Shown here one piece after another: positions 53,429 through 64,000 of a DNA stretch of 64,000 nucleotides. Location: contig CP136064.1 of assembly GCA_032622095.1 (NCBI GenBank), positions 558,001 to 622,000 on the forward strand. Reading direction: 5' to 3'. The notes beneath the pieces are model-generated. The model saw only the letters and a program-made list of their open reading frames with translations, did not search any database and was not told the origin of the DNA. This DNA is from Siphonodentalium dalli. Its lineage: Eukaryota > Mollusca > Scaphopoda > Gadilida > Siphonodentaliidae. Each line of letters begins with the position of its first letter. Positions within the stretch are counted from its first letter, which is position 1. The position numbers and the translations under genes are program-made.

Positions 53429-55260
53429 TTGCTTATGTCCCTTTAAGTTGAGATACATCTGTTCCTTTAAACATACATTTGCATTCCAACATGAAGATAT
53501 TTATTTTCTGTAGTCATTGTAAATGACAACCCGATTCGGATATGGCCAGATTTGACATGGCGCGGTATGGAGAAACATGCGCCAAATTGAAAATATCCAA
53601 CCGTACTCCACCATGGAACCAGTCTATAGCAGATACCCCTTAAAGTTGGTGACTGTGTTACTTATGTCCCTTTAAGTTGAGATACATCTGTTCCTTTAAA
53701 CATACATTTGCATTCCAACATGAAGATATTTATTTTCTGTAGTCATTGTAAATGACAACCCGATTCGGATATGGCCAGATTTGACATGGCGCGGTATGGA
53801 GAAACATGCGCCAAATTGAAAATATCCAACAGTACTCCACCATGGAACCAGTCTATAGCAGATACCCCTTAAAGTTGGTGACTGTGTTACTTATGTCCCT
53901 TTAAGTTGAGATACATCTGTTCCTTTAAACATACATTTGCATTCCAACATGAAGATATTTAATTTCTGTAGTCATTGTAAATGACAACCCGATTCGGATA
54001 TGGCCAGATTTGACATGGCGCGGTATGGAGAAACATGCGCCAAATAGAAAATATCCAACCGTACTCCACCATGGAACCAGTCTATAGCAGATACCCCTTA
54101 AAGTTGGTGACTGTGTTACTTATGTCCCTTTAAGTTGAGATACATCTGTTCCTCTAAACATACATTTGCATTCCAACATGAAGATACTTATTTTCTGTAG
54201 TCATTGTAAATGACAACCCGATTCGGATATGGCCAGATTTGACATGGCGCGGTATGGAGAAACATGCGCCAAGTAGAAAATATCCAACCGTACTCCACCA
54301 TGGAACCAGTCTAAATCAGACACCTCTTTAAGTTGGTGAATGTGTTACTTATGTCCCTTTAAGTTGAGATACATCTGTTCCTTTAAACATACATTTGCAT
54401 TCCAACATGAAGATATTTATTTTCTGCAGTCATTGTAAATGACAACCCGATTCGGATATGGCCAGATTTGACATGGCGCGGTATGGAAAAACATGCGCCA
54501 AATTGAAAATATCCAACCGTACTCCACCATGGAACCAGTCTATAGCAGATACCCCTTAAAGTTGGTGACTGTGTTACTTATGTCCCTTTAAGTTGAGATA
54601 CATCTGTTCCTTTAAGCATACATTTGCATTCCAACATGAAGATATTTATTTTCTGTAGTCATTGTAAATGACAACCCGATTCGGATATGGCCAGATTTGA
54701 CATGGCGCAGTATGGAGAAACATGCGCCAAATTGAAAATATCCAACAGTACTCCACCATGGAACCAGTCTATAGCAGATACCCCTTAATGTTGGTGACTG
54801 TGTTACTTATGTTCCTTTAAGTTGAGATACATCTGTTTCTTTAAACATACATTTGCATTCCAACATGAAGATATTTATTTTCTGTAGTCATTGTAAATGA
54901 CAACCCGATTCGGATATGGCCAGATTTGACATGGCGCGGTATGGAGAAACATGCGCCAAATAGAAAATATCCAACCGTACTCCACCATGGAACCAGTCTA
55001 TAGCAGATACCCCTTAAAGTTGGTGACTGTGTTACTTATGTCCCTTTAAGTTGAGATACATCTGTTCCTTTAAACATACATTTGCATTCCAACATGAAGA
55101 TATTTATTTTCTGTAGTCATTGTAAATGACAACCCGATTCGGATATGGCCAGATTTCACATGACGCGGTAGGGAGAAACATGCGCCAAATTGAAAATATC
55201 CAACAGTACTCCACCATGGAACCAGTCTATAGCAGATACCCCTTAAAGTTGGTGACGGTG
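53429..55260 (+). repeat. B run of eight with one mixed monomer
   Basis: gttgc (53429), plain, tttaattt (53887), cctctaaac (54116), mixed with ggaaaaac (54345), tttaagcat (54574), gttcc/tttct (54803), tttcacatgacg/taggg (55032). The left half matches 44.7-45.8 kb and the right half 47.4-48.2 kb. Confidence 0.87.
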
Positions 55261-57321
55261 TTACTTATGTCCCTTTAAGTTGAGATACATCTGTTCCTTT
55301 AAACATACATTTGCATTCCACCATGAAGATATTTATTTTCTGCAGTCATTGTAAATGACAACCCGATTCGGATATTGCCAGATTTGACATGGCGCGGTAT
55401 GGAGAAACATGCGCCAAATTGAAAATATCCAACAGTACTCCACCATGGAACCAGTCTATAGCAGATACCCCTTAAAGTTGGTGACTGTGTTACTTATGTC
55501 CCTTTAAGTTGAGATACATCTGTTCCTTTAAACATACATTTGCATTCCACCATGAAGATATATATTTTCTGCAGTCATTGTAAATGACAACCCGATTCGG
55601 ATATGGCCAGATTTGACATGGCGCGGTATGGAGAAACATGCGCCAAGTAGAAAATATCCAACCGTACTCCACCATGGAACCATTCTAAATCAGACACCTC
55701 TTTAAGTTGGTGACTGTGTTACTTATGTCCCTTTAAGTTGAGATACATCTGTTCCTTTAAACATACATTTGCATTCCAACATGAAGATATTTATTTTCTG
55801 CAGTCATTGTAAATGACAACCCGATTCGGATATGGCCAGATTTGACATGGCGCGGTATGTAGAAACATGCGCAAAATTGAAAATATCCAACCGTACTCCA
55901 CCATGTAACCAGTCTATAGCAGATACCCCTTCAAGTTGGTGACGGTGTTACTTATGTCCCTTTAAGTTGAGATACATCTGTTCCTTTAAACATTCATTTG
56001 CATTCCACCATGAAGATATATATTTTCTGCAGTCATTGTAAATGACAACCCGATTCAGATATGGCCAGATTTGACATGGCGCGGTATGGAGAAACATGCG
56101 CCAAATTGAAAATATCCAACCGTACTCCACCATGTAACCAGTCTATAGCAGATACCCCTTAAAGTTGGTGACGGTGTTACTTATGTCCCTTTAAGTTGAG
56201 ATACATCTGTTCCTTTAAACATACATTTGCATTCCAACATGAAGATATATATTTTCTGCAGTCATTGTAAATGACAACCCGATTCGGATATGGCCAGATT
56301 TGACATGGCGCGGTATGGAGAAACATGCGCCAAATTGAAAATATCCAACTGTACTCCACCATGGAACCAGTCTATAGCAGATACCCCTTAAAGTTGGTGA
56401 CTGTGTTACTTATGTCCCTTTAAGTTGAGATACATCTGTTCCTTTAAACATATATTTGCATTCCACCATGAAGATATATATTTTCTGCAGTCATTGTAAA
56501 TGACAACCCGATTCGGATAGGGCCAGATTTGACATGGCGCGGTATGGAGAAACATGCGCCAAATTGAAAATATCCAACCGTACTCCACCATGTAACCAGT
56601 CTATAGCAGATACCCCTTTAAGTTGGTGACTGTGTTACTTATGTCCCTTTAAGTTGAGATACATCTGTTCCTTTAAACATACATTTGCATTCCACCATGA
56701 AGATATATATTTTCTGCAGTCATTGTAAATGACAACCCGATTCGGATATGGCCAGATTTGACATGGCGCGGTATGGAGAAACATGCGCCAAATTGAAAAT
56801 ATCCAACAGTACTCCACCATGGAACCAGTCTATAGCAGATACCCCTTTAAGTTGGTGACTGTGTTACTTATGTCCCTTTAAGTTGAGATACATCTGTTCC
56901 TTTAAACATACATTTGCTTTCCAACATGAAGATATTTATTTTCTGTAGTCATTGTAAATGACAACCCGATTCGGATATGGCCAGATTTGACATGGCGCGG
57001 TAGGGAGAAACATGCGCCAAATTGAAAATATCCAACAGTACTCCACCATGGAACCAGTCTATAGCAGATACCCCTTAAAGTTGGTGACTGTGTTACTTAT
57101 GTCCCTTTAAGTTGAGATACATCTGTTTCTTTAAACATACATTTGCATTCCAACATGAAGATATTTATTTTCTGTAGTCATTGTAAATGACAACCCGATT
57201 CGGATATGGCCAGATTTGACATGACGCGGTAGGGAGAAACATGCGCCAAATTGAAAATATCCAACAGTACTCCACCATGGAACCAGTCTATAGCAGATAC
57301 CCCTTAAAGTTGGTGACGGTG
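55261..57321 (+). repeat. Seven A or mixed monomers, then two B
   Basis: 55261 mixed C (gatattgcc), 55490 T, 55719 mixed (ggtatgtagaaac), 55948 (acattcat), 56177 (ccaactgtactcc), 56406 (catatattt), 56635 C, 56864 B, 57093 B. It matches 48,162-50,222 at an offset of 7,099 bp. Confidence 0.88.
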
Positions 57322-58466
57322 TTACTTATGTCCCTTTAAGTTGAGATACATCTGTTCCTTTAAACATACATTTGCATTCCACCATGAAGATATATATTTT
57401 CTGCAGTCATTGTAAATGACAACCCGATTCGGATATGGCCAGATTTGACATGGCGCGGTATGGAGAAACATGCGCCAAATTGAAAATATCCAACAGTACT
57501 CCACCATGGAACCAGTCTATAGCAGATACCCCTTAAAGTTGGTGACTGTGTTACTTATGTCCCTTTAAGTTGAGATACATCTGTTCCTTTAAACATACAT
57601 TTGCATTCCACCATGAAGATATATATTTTCTGCAGTCATTGTAAATGACAACCCGATTCGGATATGGCCAGATTTGACATGGCGCGGTATGGAGAAACAT
57701 GCGCCAAGTAGAAAATATCCAACCGTACTCCACCATGGAACCATTCTAAATCAGACACCTCTTTAAGTTGGTGACTGTGTTACTTATGTCCCTTTAAGTT
57801 GAGATACATCTGTTCCTTTAAACATACATTTGCATTCCAACATGAAGATATTTATTTTCTGCAGTCATTGTAAATGACAACCCGATTCGGATATGGCCAG
57901 ATTTGACATGGCGCGGTATGGAGAAACATGCGCAAAATTGAAAATATCCAACCGTACTCCACCATGTAACCAGTCTATAGCAGATACCCCTTCAAGTTGG
58001 TGACGGTGTTACTTATGTCCCTTTAAGTTGAGATACATCTGTTCCTTTAAACATTCATTTGCATTCCACCATGAAGATATATATTTTCTGCAGTCATTGT
58101 AAATGACAACCCGATTCGGATATGGCCAGATTTGACATGGCGCGGTATGGAGAAACATGCGCCAAATTGAAAATATCCAACCGTACTCCACCATGTAACC
58201 AGTCTATAGCAGATACCCCTTAAAGTTGGTGACGGTGTTACTTATGTCCCTTTAAGTTGAGATACATCTGTTCCTTTAAACATACATTTGCATTCCAACA
58301 TGAAGATATATATTTTCTGCAGTCATTGTAAATGACAACCCGATTCGGATATGGCCAGATTTGACATGGCGCGGTATGGAGAAACATGCGCCAAATTGAA
58401 AATATCCAACCGTACTCCACCATGGAACCAGTCTATAGCAGATACCCCTTAAAGTTGGTGACTGTG
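57322..58466 (+). repeat. C, T, mixed, A, A monomers
   Basis: 57322 C, 57551 T, 57780 mixed (tattta/gcag, gcgcaaaattg), 58009 (acattcat), 58238. The last three resemble 48,620-49,306 and 51,597-52,054. Confidence 0.85.
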
Positions 58467-59153
58467 TTACTTATGTCCCTTTAAGTTGAGATACATCTGT
58501 TCCTTTAAACATACATTTGCATTCCAACATGAAGATATTTATTTTCTGTAGTCATTGTAAATGACAACCCGATTCGGATATGGCCAGATTTGACATGGCG
58601 CGGTAGGGAGAAACATGCGCCAAATTGAAAATATCCAACAGTACTCCACCATGGAACCAGTCTATAGCAGATACCCCTTAAAGTTGGTGACTGTGTTACT
58701 TATGTCCCTTTAAGTTGAGATACATCTGTTTCTTTAAACATACATTTGCATTCCAACATGAAGATATTTATTTTCTGTAGTCATTGTAAATGACAATCCG
58801 ATTCGGATATGGCCAGATTTGACATGGCGCGGTATGGAGAAACATGCGCCAAATAGAAAATATCCAACCGTACTCCACCATGGAACCAGTCTATAGCAGA
58901 TACCCCTTAAAGTTGGTGACTGTGTTACTTATGTCCCTTTAAGTTGAGATACATCTGTTCCTTCAAACATACATTTGCATTCCAACATGAAGATATTTAT
59001 TTTCTGTAGTCATTGTAAATGACAACTCGATTCGGATATGGCCAGATTTGACATGGCGCGGTATGGAGAAACATGCGCCAAATAGAAAATATCCAACCGT
59101 ACTCCACCATGGAACCAGTCTAAATCAGACACCTCTTTAAGTTGGTGACTGTG
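58467..59153 (+). repeat. Three B monomers, source region of the inverted block
   Basis: 58467 (taggg), 58696 (gacaatccg), 58925 (ccttcaaac, gacaactcg). The private ccttcaaac at about 58,961 reappears reversed at 60,953-60,960, linking this stretch to the inverted block. Confidence 0.88.
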
Positions 59154-59382
59154 TTGCTTATGTTCCTTTAAGTTGAGATACATCCGTTCCTTTAAACATA
59201 CATTTGCACTGCAACATGAAGATATATATTTTCTGTAGTCATGGTAAATGACAACCCGATTCGGATATGGCCAGATTTGACATGGCGCGGTATGGAGAAA
59301 GATGCGCAAAATTGAAAATATCCAACCGTACTCCACCATGTAACCAGTCTATAGCAGATACCCCTTAAAGTTGGTGACTGTG
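59154..59382 (+). repeat. Divergent mixed monomer (tatata with gtag)
   Basis: This copy pairs the A site tatata with the B site gtag, the reverse of the other mixed copies. It also has gttgcttatg, catccgttcc, gcactgcaac, catggtaaatg and gaaagatgcgc. The gttgctta change removes the usual minus-strand stop, so an open frame runs on across two monomers (59,010-59,339). A sister copy sits at 61,166. Confidence 0.85.
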
Positions 59383-60695
59383 TTACTTATGTCCCTTTAA
59401 GTTGAGATACATCTGTTTCTTTAAACATACATTTGCATTCCAACATGAAGATATTTATTTTCTGTAGTCATTGTAAATGACAACCCGATTCGGATATGGC
59501 CAGATTTCACATGACGCGGTAGGGAGAAACATGCGCCAAATTGAAAATATCCAACAGTACTCCACCATGGAACCAGTCTATAGCAGATACCCCTTAAAGT
59601 TGGTGACGGTGTTACTTATGTCCCTTTAAGTTGAGATACATCTGTTCCTTTAAACATACATTTGCATTCCAACATGAAGATATATATTTTCTGCAGTCAT
59701 TGTAAATGACAACCCGATTCGGATATGGCCAGATTTGACATGGCGCGGTATGGAGAAACATGCGCCAAATTGAAAATATCCAACCGTACTCCACCATGGA
59801 ACCAGTCTATAGCAGATACCCCTTAAAGTTGGTGACTGTGTTACTTATGTCCCTTTAAGTTGAGATACATCTGTTCCTTTAAACATACATTTGCATTCCA
59901 ACATGAAGATATATATTTTCTGCAGTCATTGTAAATGACAACCCGATTCGGATATGGCCAGATTTGACATGGCGCGGTATGGAGAAACATGCGCCAAATT
60001 GAAAATATCCAACCGTACTCCACCATAGAACCAGTCTATAGCAGATACCCCTTTAAGTTGGTGACTGTGTTACTTATGTCCCTTTAAGTTGAGATACATC
60101 TGTTCCTTTAAACATACATTTGCTTTCCAACATGAAGATATTTATTTTCTGTAGTCATTGTAAATGACAACCCGATTCGGATATGGCCAGATTTGACATG
60201 GCGCGGTATGGAAAAACATGCGCCAAATTGAAAATATCCAACCGTACTCCACCATGGAACCAGTCTATAGCAGATACCCCTTAAAGTTGGTGACTGTGTT
60301 ACTTATGTTCCTTTAAGTTGAGATACATCTGTTTCTTTAAACATACATTTGCATTCCAACATGAAGATATTTATTTTCTGTAGTCATTGTAAATGACAAC
60401 CCGATTCGGATATGGCCAGATTTGACATGGCGCGGTATGGAGAAACATGCGCCAAATAGAAAATATCCAACCGTACTCCACCATGGAACCAGTCTATAGC
60501 AGATACCCCTTAAAGTTGGTGACTGTGTTACTTATGTCCCTTTAAGTTGAGATACATCTGTTCCTTTAAACATACATTTGCATTCCAACATGAAGATATT
60601 TATTTTCTGTAGTCATTGTAAATGACAACCCGATTCGGATATGGCCAGATTTCACATGACGCGGTAGGGAGAAACATGCGCCAAATTGAAAATAT
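59383..60695 (+). repeat. B, A, A, B, B and a truncated B
   Basis: 59383 (tttcacatgacg/taggg), 59612 A, 59841 A (ccatagaacc), 60070 (ctttcc), 60299 (gttcc/tttct), 60528 (tttcacatgacg/taggg). The last copy ends after gcgccaaattgaaaatat, where orientation flips. Confidence 0.88.
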
Positions 60696-61105
60696 ATATC
60701 TTCATGTTGCAGTGCAAATGTATGTTTAAAGGAACGGATGTATCTCAACTTAAAGGAACATAAGTAACACAGTCACCAACTTAAAGAGGTGTCTGATTTA
60801 GACTGGTTCCATGGTGGAGTACGGTTGGATATTTTCTATTTGGCGCATGTTTCTCCATACCGCGCCATGTCAAATCTGGCCATATCCGAATCGGGTTGTC
60901 ATTTACAATGACTACAGAAAATAAATATCTTCATGTTGGAATGCAAATGTATGTTTGAAGGAACAGATGTATCTCAACTTAAAGGGACATAAGTAACACA
61001 GTCACCAACTTTAAGGGGTATCTGCTATAGACTGGTTCCATGGTGGAGTACGGTTGGATATTTTCTATTTGGCGCATGTTTCTCCATACCGCGCCATGTC
61101 AAATC
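60688..61105 (-). repeat. 418-bp inverted block, reverse copy of 58,816-59,233
   Basis: This stretch reads as satellite only on the minus strand. It pairs base for base with 58,816-59,233 (paired coordinates sum to 119,921) and shares two private variants, gcactgcaac and ccttcaaac. By eye I found two mismatches, opposite 59,027 and 59,156, where the block has the common base. The left joint shares GAAAATAT (60,688-60,695) and the right joint ATC (61,103-61,105). Confidence 0.93.
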
Positions 61106-62031
61106 CAACCGTACTCCACCATGGAACCAGTCTAAATCATACACCTCTTTAAGTTGGTGACTGTGTTACTTATGTTCCTTTAAGTTGAGATACATCCGTT
61201 CCTTTAAACATACATTTGCATTGCAACATGAAGATATATATTTTCTGTAGTCATTGTAAATGACAACCCGATTCGGATATGGCCAGATTTGACATGGCGC
61301 GGTATGGAGAAACATGCGCAAAATTGAAAATATCCAACCGTACTCCACCATGTAACCAGTCTATAGCAGATACCCCTTAAAGTTGGTGACTGTGTTACTT
61401 ATGTCCCTTTAAGTTGAGATACATCTGTTTCTTTAAACATACATTTGCATTCCAACATGAAGATATTTATTTTCTGTAGTCATTGTAAATGACAACCCGA
61501 TTCGGATATGGCCAGATTTCACATGACGCGGTAGGGAGAAACATGCGCCAAATTGAAAATATCCAACAGTACTCCACCATGGAACCAGTCTATAGCAGAT
61601 ACCCCTTAAAGTTGGTGACGGTGTTACTTATGTCCCTTTAAGTTGAGATACATCTGTTCCTTTAAACATACATTTGCATTCCAACATGAAGATATATATT
61701 TTCTGCAGTCATTGTAAATGACAACCCGATTCGGATATGGCCAGATTTGACATGGCGCGGTATGGAGAAACATGCGCCAAATTGAAAATATCCAACCGTA
61801 CTCCACCATGGAACCAGTCTATAGCAGATACCCCTTAAAGTTGGTGACTGTGTTACTTATGTCCCTTTAAGTTGAGATACATCTGTTTCTTCAAACATAC
61901 ATTTGCATTCCAACATGAAGATATTTATTTTCTGTAGTCATTGTAAATGACAACCCGATTCGGATATGGCCAGATTTGACATGGCGCGGTATGGAGAAAC
62001 ATGCGCCAAATAGAAAATATCCAACCGTACT
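61103..62031 (+). repeat. Forward segment between two inversions
   Basis: A partial monomer, then 61166 (mixed tatata/gtag, gcattgcaac, catccgttcc), 61395 B (tttcacatgacg), 61624 A, and 61853 B (tttcttcaaac) cut at about 62,031. From the left edge to about 61.85 kb it follows 59,092-59.84 kb at an offset of 2,012 bp, which is not a whole number of monomers. Confidence 0.9.
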
Positions 62032-64000
62032 TTAAGGGGTATCTGCTATAGACTGGTTACATGGTGGAGTACTGTTGGATATTTTCAATTTGGCGCATGT
62101 TTCTCCCTACCGCGCCATGTCAAATCTGGCCATATCCGAATCGGGTTGTCATTTACAATGACTACAGAAAATAAATATCTTCATGTTGGAATGCAAATGT
62201 ATGTTTAAAGAAACGGATGTATCTCAACTTAAAGGAACATAAGTAACACAGTCACCAACTTAAAGGGGTATCTGCTATAGACTGGTTCCATGGTGGAGTA
62301 CTGTTGGATATTTTCAATTTGGCGCATGTTTCTCCCTACCGCGCCATGTCAAATCTGGCCATATCCGAATCGGGTTGTCATTTACAATGACTACAGAAAA
62401 TAAATATCTTCATGTTGGAATGCAAATGTATGTTTAAAGAAACGGATGTATCTCAACTTAAAGGAACATAAGTAACACAGTCACCAACTTAAAGGGGTAT
62501 CTGCTATAGACTGGTTCTATGGTGGAGTACGGTTGGATATTTTCAATTTGGCGCATGTTTCTCCCTACCGCGCCATGTCAAATCTGGCCATATCCGAATC
62601 GGGTTGTCATTTACAATGACTACAGAAAATAAATATCTTCATGGTGGAATGAAAATGTATGTTTAAAGGAACAGATGTAACTCAACTTTAAGGGACATAA
62701 GTAACACAGTCACCAACTTAAAGAGGTGTCTGATTTAGACTGGTTCCATGGTGGAGTACGGTTGGATATTTTCTATTTGGCGCATGTTTCTCCATACCGC
62801 GCCATGTCAAATCTGGCCATATCCGAATCGGGTTGTCATTTACAATGACTACAGAAAATAAATATCTTCATGTTGGAATGCAAATGTATGTTTAAAGAAA
62901 CGGATGTATCTCAACTTAAAGGAACATAAGTAACACAGTCACCAACTTAAAGAGGTGTCTGATTTAGACTGGTTCCATGGTGGAGTACGGTTGGATATTT
63001 TCTATTTGGCGCATGTTTCTCCATACCGCGCCATGTCAAATCTGGCCATATCCGAATCGGGTTGTCATTTACAATGACTACAGAAAATAAATATCTTCAT
63101 GTTGGAATGCAAATGTATGTTTGAAGAAACAGATGTATCTCAACTTAAAGGAACATAAGTAACACAGTCACCAACTTAAAGAGGTGTCTGATTTAGACTG
63201 GTTCCATGGTGGAGTACGGTTGGATATTTTCAATTTGGCGCATGTTTCTCCATACCGCGCCATGTCAAATCTGGCCATATCCGAATCGGGTTGTCATTTA
63301 CAATGACTGCAGAAAATATATATCTTCATGTTGGAATGCAAATGTATGTTTAAAGGAACAGATGTATCTCAACTTAAAGGGACATAAGTAACACAGTCAC
63401 CAACTTTAAGGGGTATCTGCTATAGACTGGTTCCATGGTGGAGTACGGTTGGATATTTTCAATTTGGCGCATGTTTCTCCCTACCGCGCCATGTCAAATC
63501 TGGCCATATCCGAATCGGGTTGTCATTTACAATGACTGCAGAAAATATATATCTTCATGTTGGAATGCAAATGTATGTTTAAAGGAACAGATGTATCTCA
63601 ACTTAAAGGGACATAAGTAACACCGTCACCAACTTTAAGGGATATCTGCTATAGACTGGTTACATGGTGGAGTACGGTTGGATATTTTCAATTTTGCGCA
63701 TGTTTCTCCATACCGCGCCATGTCAAATCTGGCCATATCCGAATCGGGTTGTCATTTACAATGACTACAGAAAATAAATATCTTCATGTTGGAATGCAAA
63801 TGTATGTTTAAAGGAACAGATGTATCTCAACTTAAAGGAACATAAGTAACACAGTCACCAACTTAAAGAGGTGTCTGATTTAGACTGGTTCCATGGTGGA
63901 GTACGGTTGGATATTTTCTATTTGGCGCATGTTTCTCCATACCGCGCCATGTCAAATCTGGCCATATCCGAATCGGGTTGTCATTTACAATGACTACAGA
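62029..64000 (-). repeat. Inverted satellite array, running off the window
   Basis: About 8.6 monomers in reverse orientation with the usual 229-bp period. The joint ccaaccgtactttaagggg shares ACT (62,029-62,031) with both sides. Most copies are B (ctacagaaaataaat); those at 63,206 and 63,435 are A (ctgcagaaaatatat) and hold the 61-codon frame on the plus strand. Several copies have aacggatg (catccgtt), otherwise seen only near 59.2 and 61.2 kb. Confidence 0.93.

Larger units (their letters stand above)
44269..57845 (+). repeat. Large duplication with a seven-monomer indel
   Basis: 44,269 to about 45,780 matches 52,971 to about 54,482 at 8,702 bp (ggtgaatgtg at 45,634 and 54,336). About 47,380-50,745 matches about 54,480-57,845 at 7,099 bp (tttaagcat; ggtatgt at 48,761 and 55,860). 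The offsets differ by 1,603 bp, exactly seven monomers. Confidence 0.9.
1..60695 (+). repeat. 229-bp satellite array, forward orientation
   Basis: About 265 contiguous copies of one monomer repeat every 229 bp; TTACTTATG recurs at 79, 308, 537, 766 and onward. Copies differ by a few substitutions. Seven copies are short (228 or 227 bp) and one is 230 bp. Nothing unrelated interrupts the array. The plus sign is only the reading orientation chosen here. Tandem arrays of this length are typical of eukaryotic constitutive heterochromatin; the chromosomal location cannot be told from the window. Confidence 0.98.

Noticed and set aside
59010..59339. 109-residue open frame on the minus strand
   Set aside because: It is the usual frame of one monomer run on into the next because gttgctta at 59,154 removes the stop codon. 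It is a stop-loss in satellite sequence, not a gene.
1..60695. CRISPR array
   Set aside because: There is regular spacing, but the entire 229-bp unit repeats with no unique spacers and no cas genes.
60566..60748. 60-residue open frame with a different sequence
   Set aside because: It crosses the orientation flip at 60,688-60,695 and is a chimera of two opposed monomers.
60688..62031. Transposon insertion causing the flips
   Set aside because: The flipped sequence is satellite only; no terminal repeats, target-site duplication or transposase are present.
1..64000. Simple fixed higher-order repeat like human alpha satellite
   Set aside because: Cassette spacing varies from 10 to 44 monomers; only local blocks repeat, so no single unit length describes the window.
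1..64000. Telomeric repeat or rDNA
   Set aside because: No TTAGGG-like runs and no recognisable rRNA segments were seen on either strand.

Overview
The whole 64-kb window is one satellite DNA array. It is built from about 280 head-to-tail copies of a single monomer of about 229 bp (about 40% G+C), with no unrelated sequence between copies. I see no genuine protein gene, RNA gene, mobile element, CRISPR array or bacterial-type operon. Long uninterrupted satellites with nested segmental duplications point to eukaryotic heterochromatin (centromeric, pericentromeric, subtelomeric or a repeat-rich chromosome). I do not recognise the monomer and cannot name the organism.

Monomers are phased here at a fixed TTACTTATG (first full copy at 79). 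Two main types alternate in runs. Type A carries TATATATTTTCTGCAG (a PstI site) in mid-monomer. Type B carries TATTTATTTTCTGTAG at the same place. In type A the minus strand holds a 61-codon open frame; in type B it is cut by a stop. A recurring four-monomer cassette, called C-T-A-A below, marks the start of many higher-order blocks: C has aacagtactcc near its right end (older copies also have ttttcattcc), T has ataaatttt plus ccaagtag, and two A monomers follow. The spacing between cassettes varies (10, 13, 14, 15, 16, 21, 35 or 44 monomers), so there is no single fixed higher-order repeat. The order instead reflects layered unequal exchanges and segmental duplications.

Layout: 1-11 kb holds C-T-A-A cassettes separated by B runs and includes a ten-monomer (2,290 bp) tandem duplication. 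11.3-19.5 kb is an 18-monomer (4,120 bp) tandem duplication rich in type A. 19.5-34 kb holds C-T-A-A cassettes with long B runs, and about 5 kb of it is repeated at an offset of 7,097 bp. 34-43.8 kb is more shuffled and has a 687-bp tandem duplication. 43.8-58.5 kb contains a large duplication whose two copies differ by a seven-monomer indel, plus recombinant monomers. 58.5-64 kb is the disturbed part. Orientation flips at about 60,690, flips back at about 61,104, and flips again at about 62,030, staying inverted to the window end. The 418-bp inverted block is an almost exact reverse copy of 58,816-59,233, and all three junctions carry short microhomology.

The strongest observations are this templated inverted insertion and the readable record of satellite turnover: dated duplications, hybrid monomers, and a 1-bp deletion lineage that spread with its blocks. 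I found no evidence of a new gene system.
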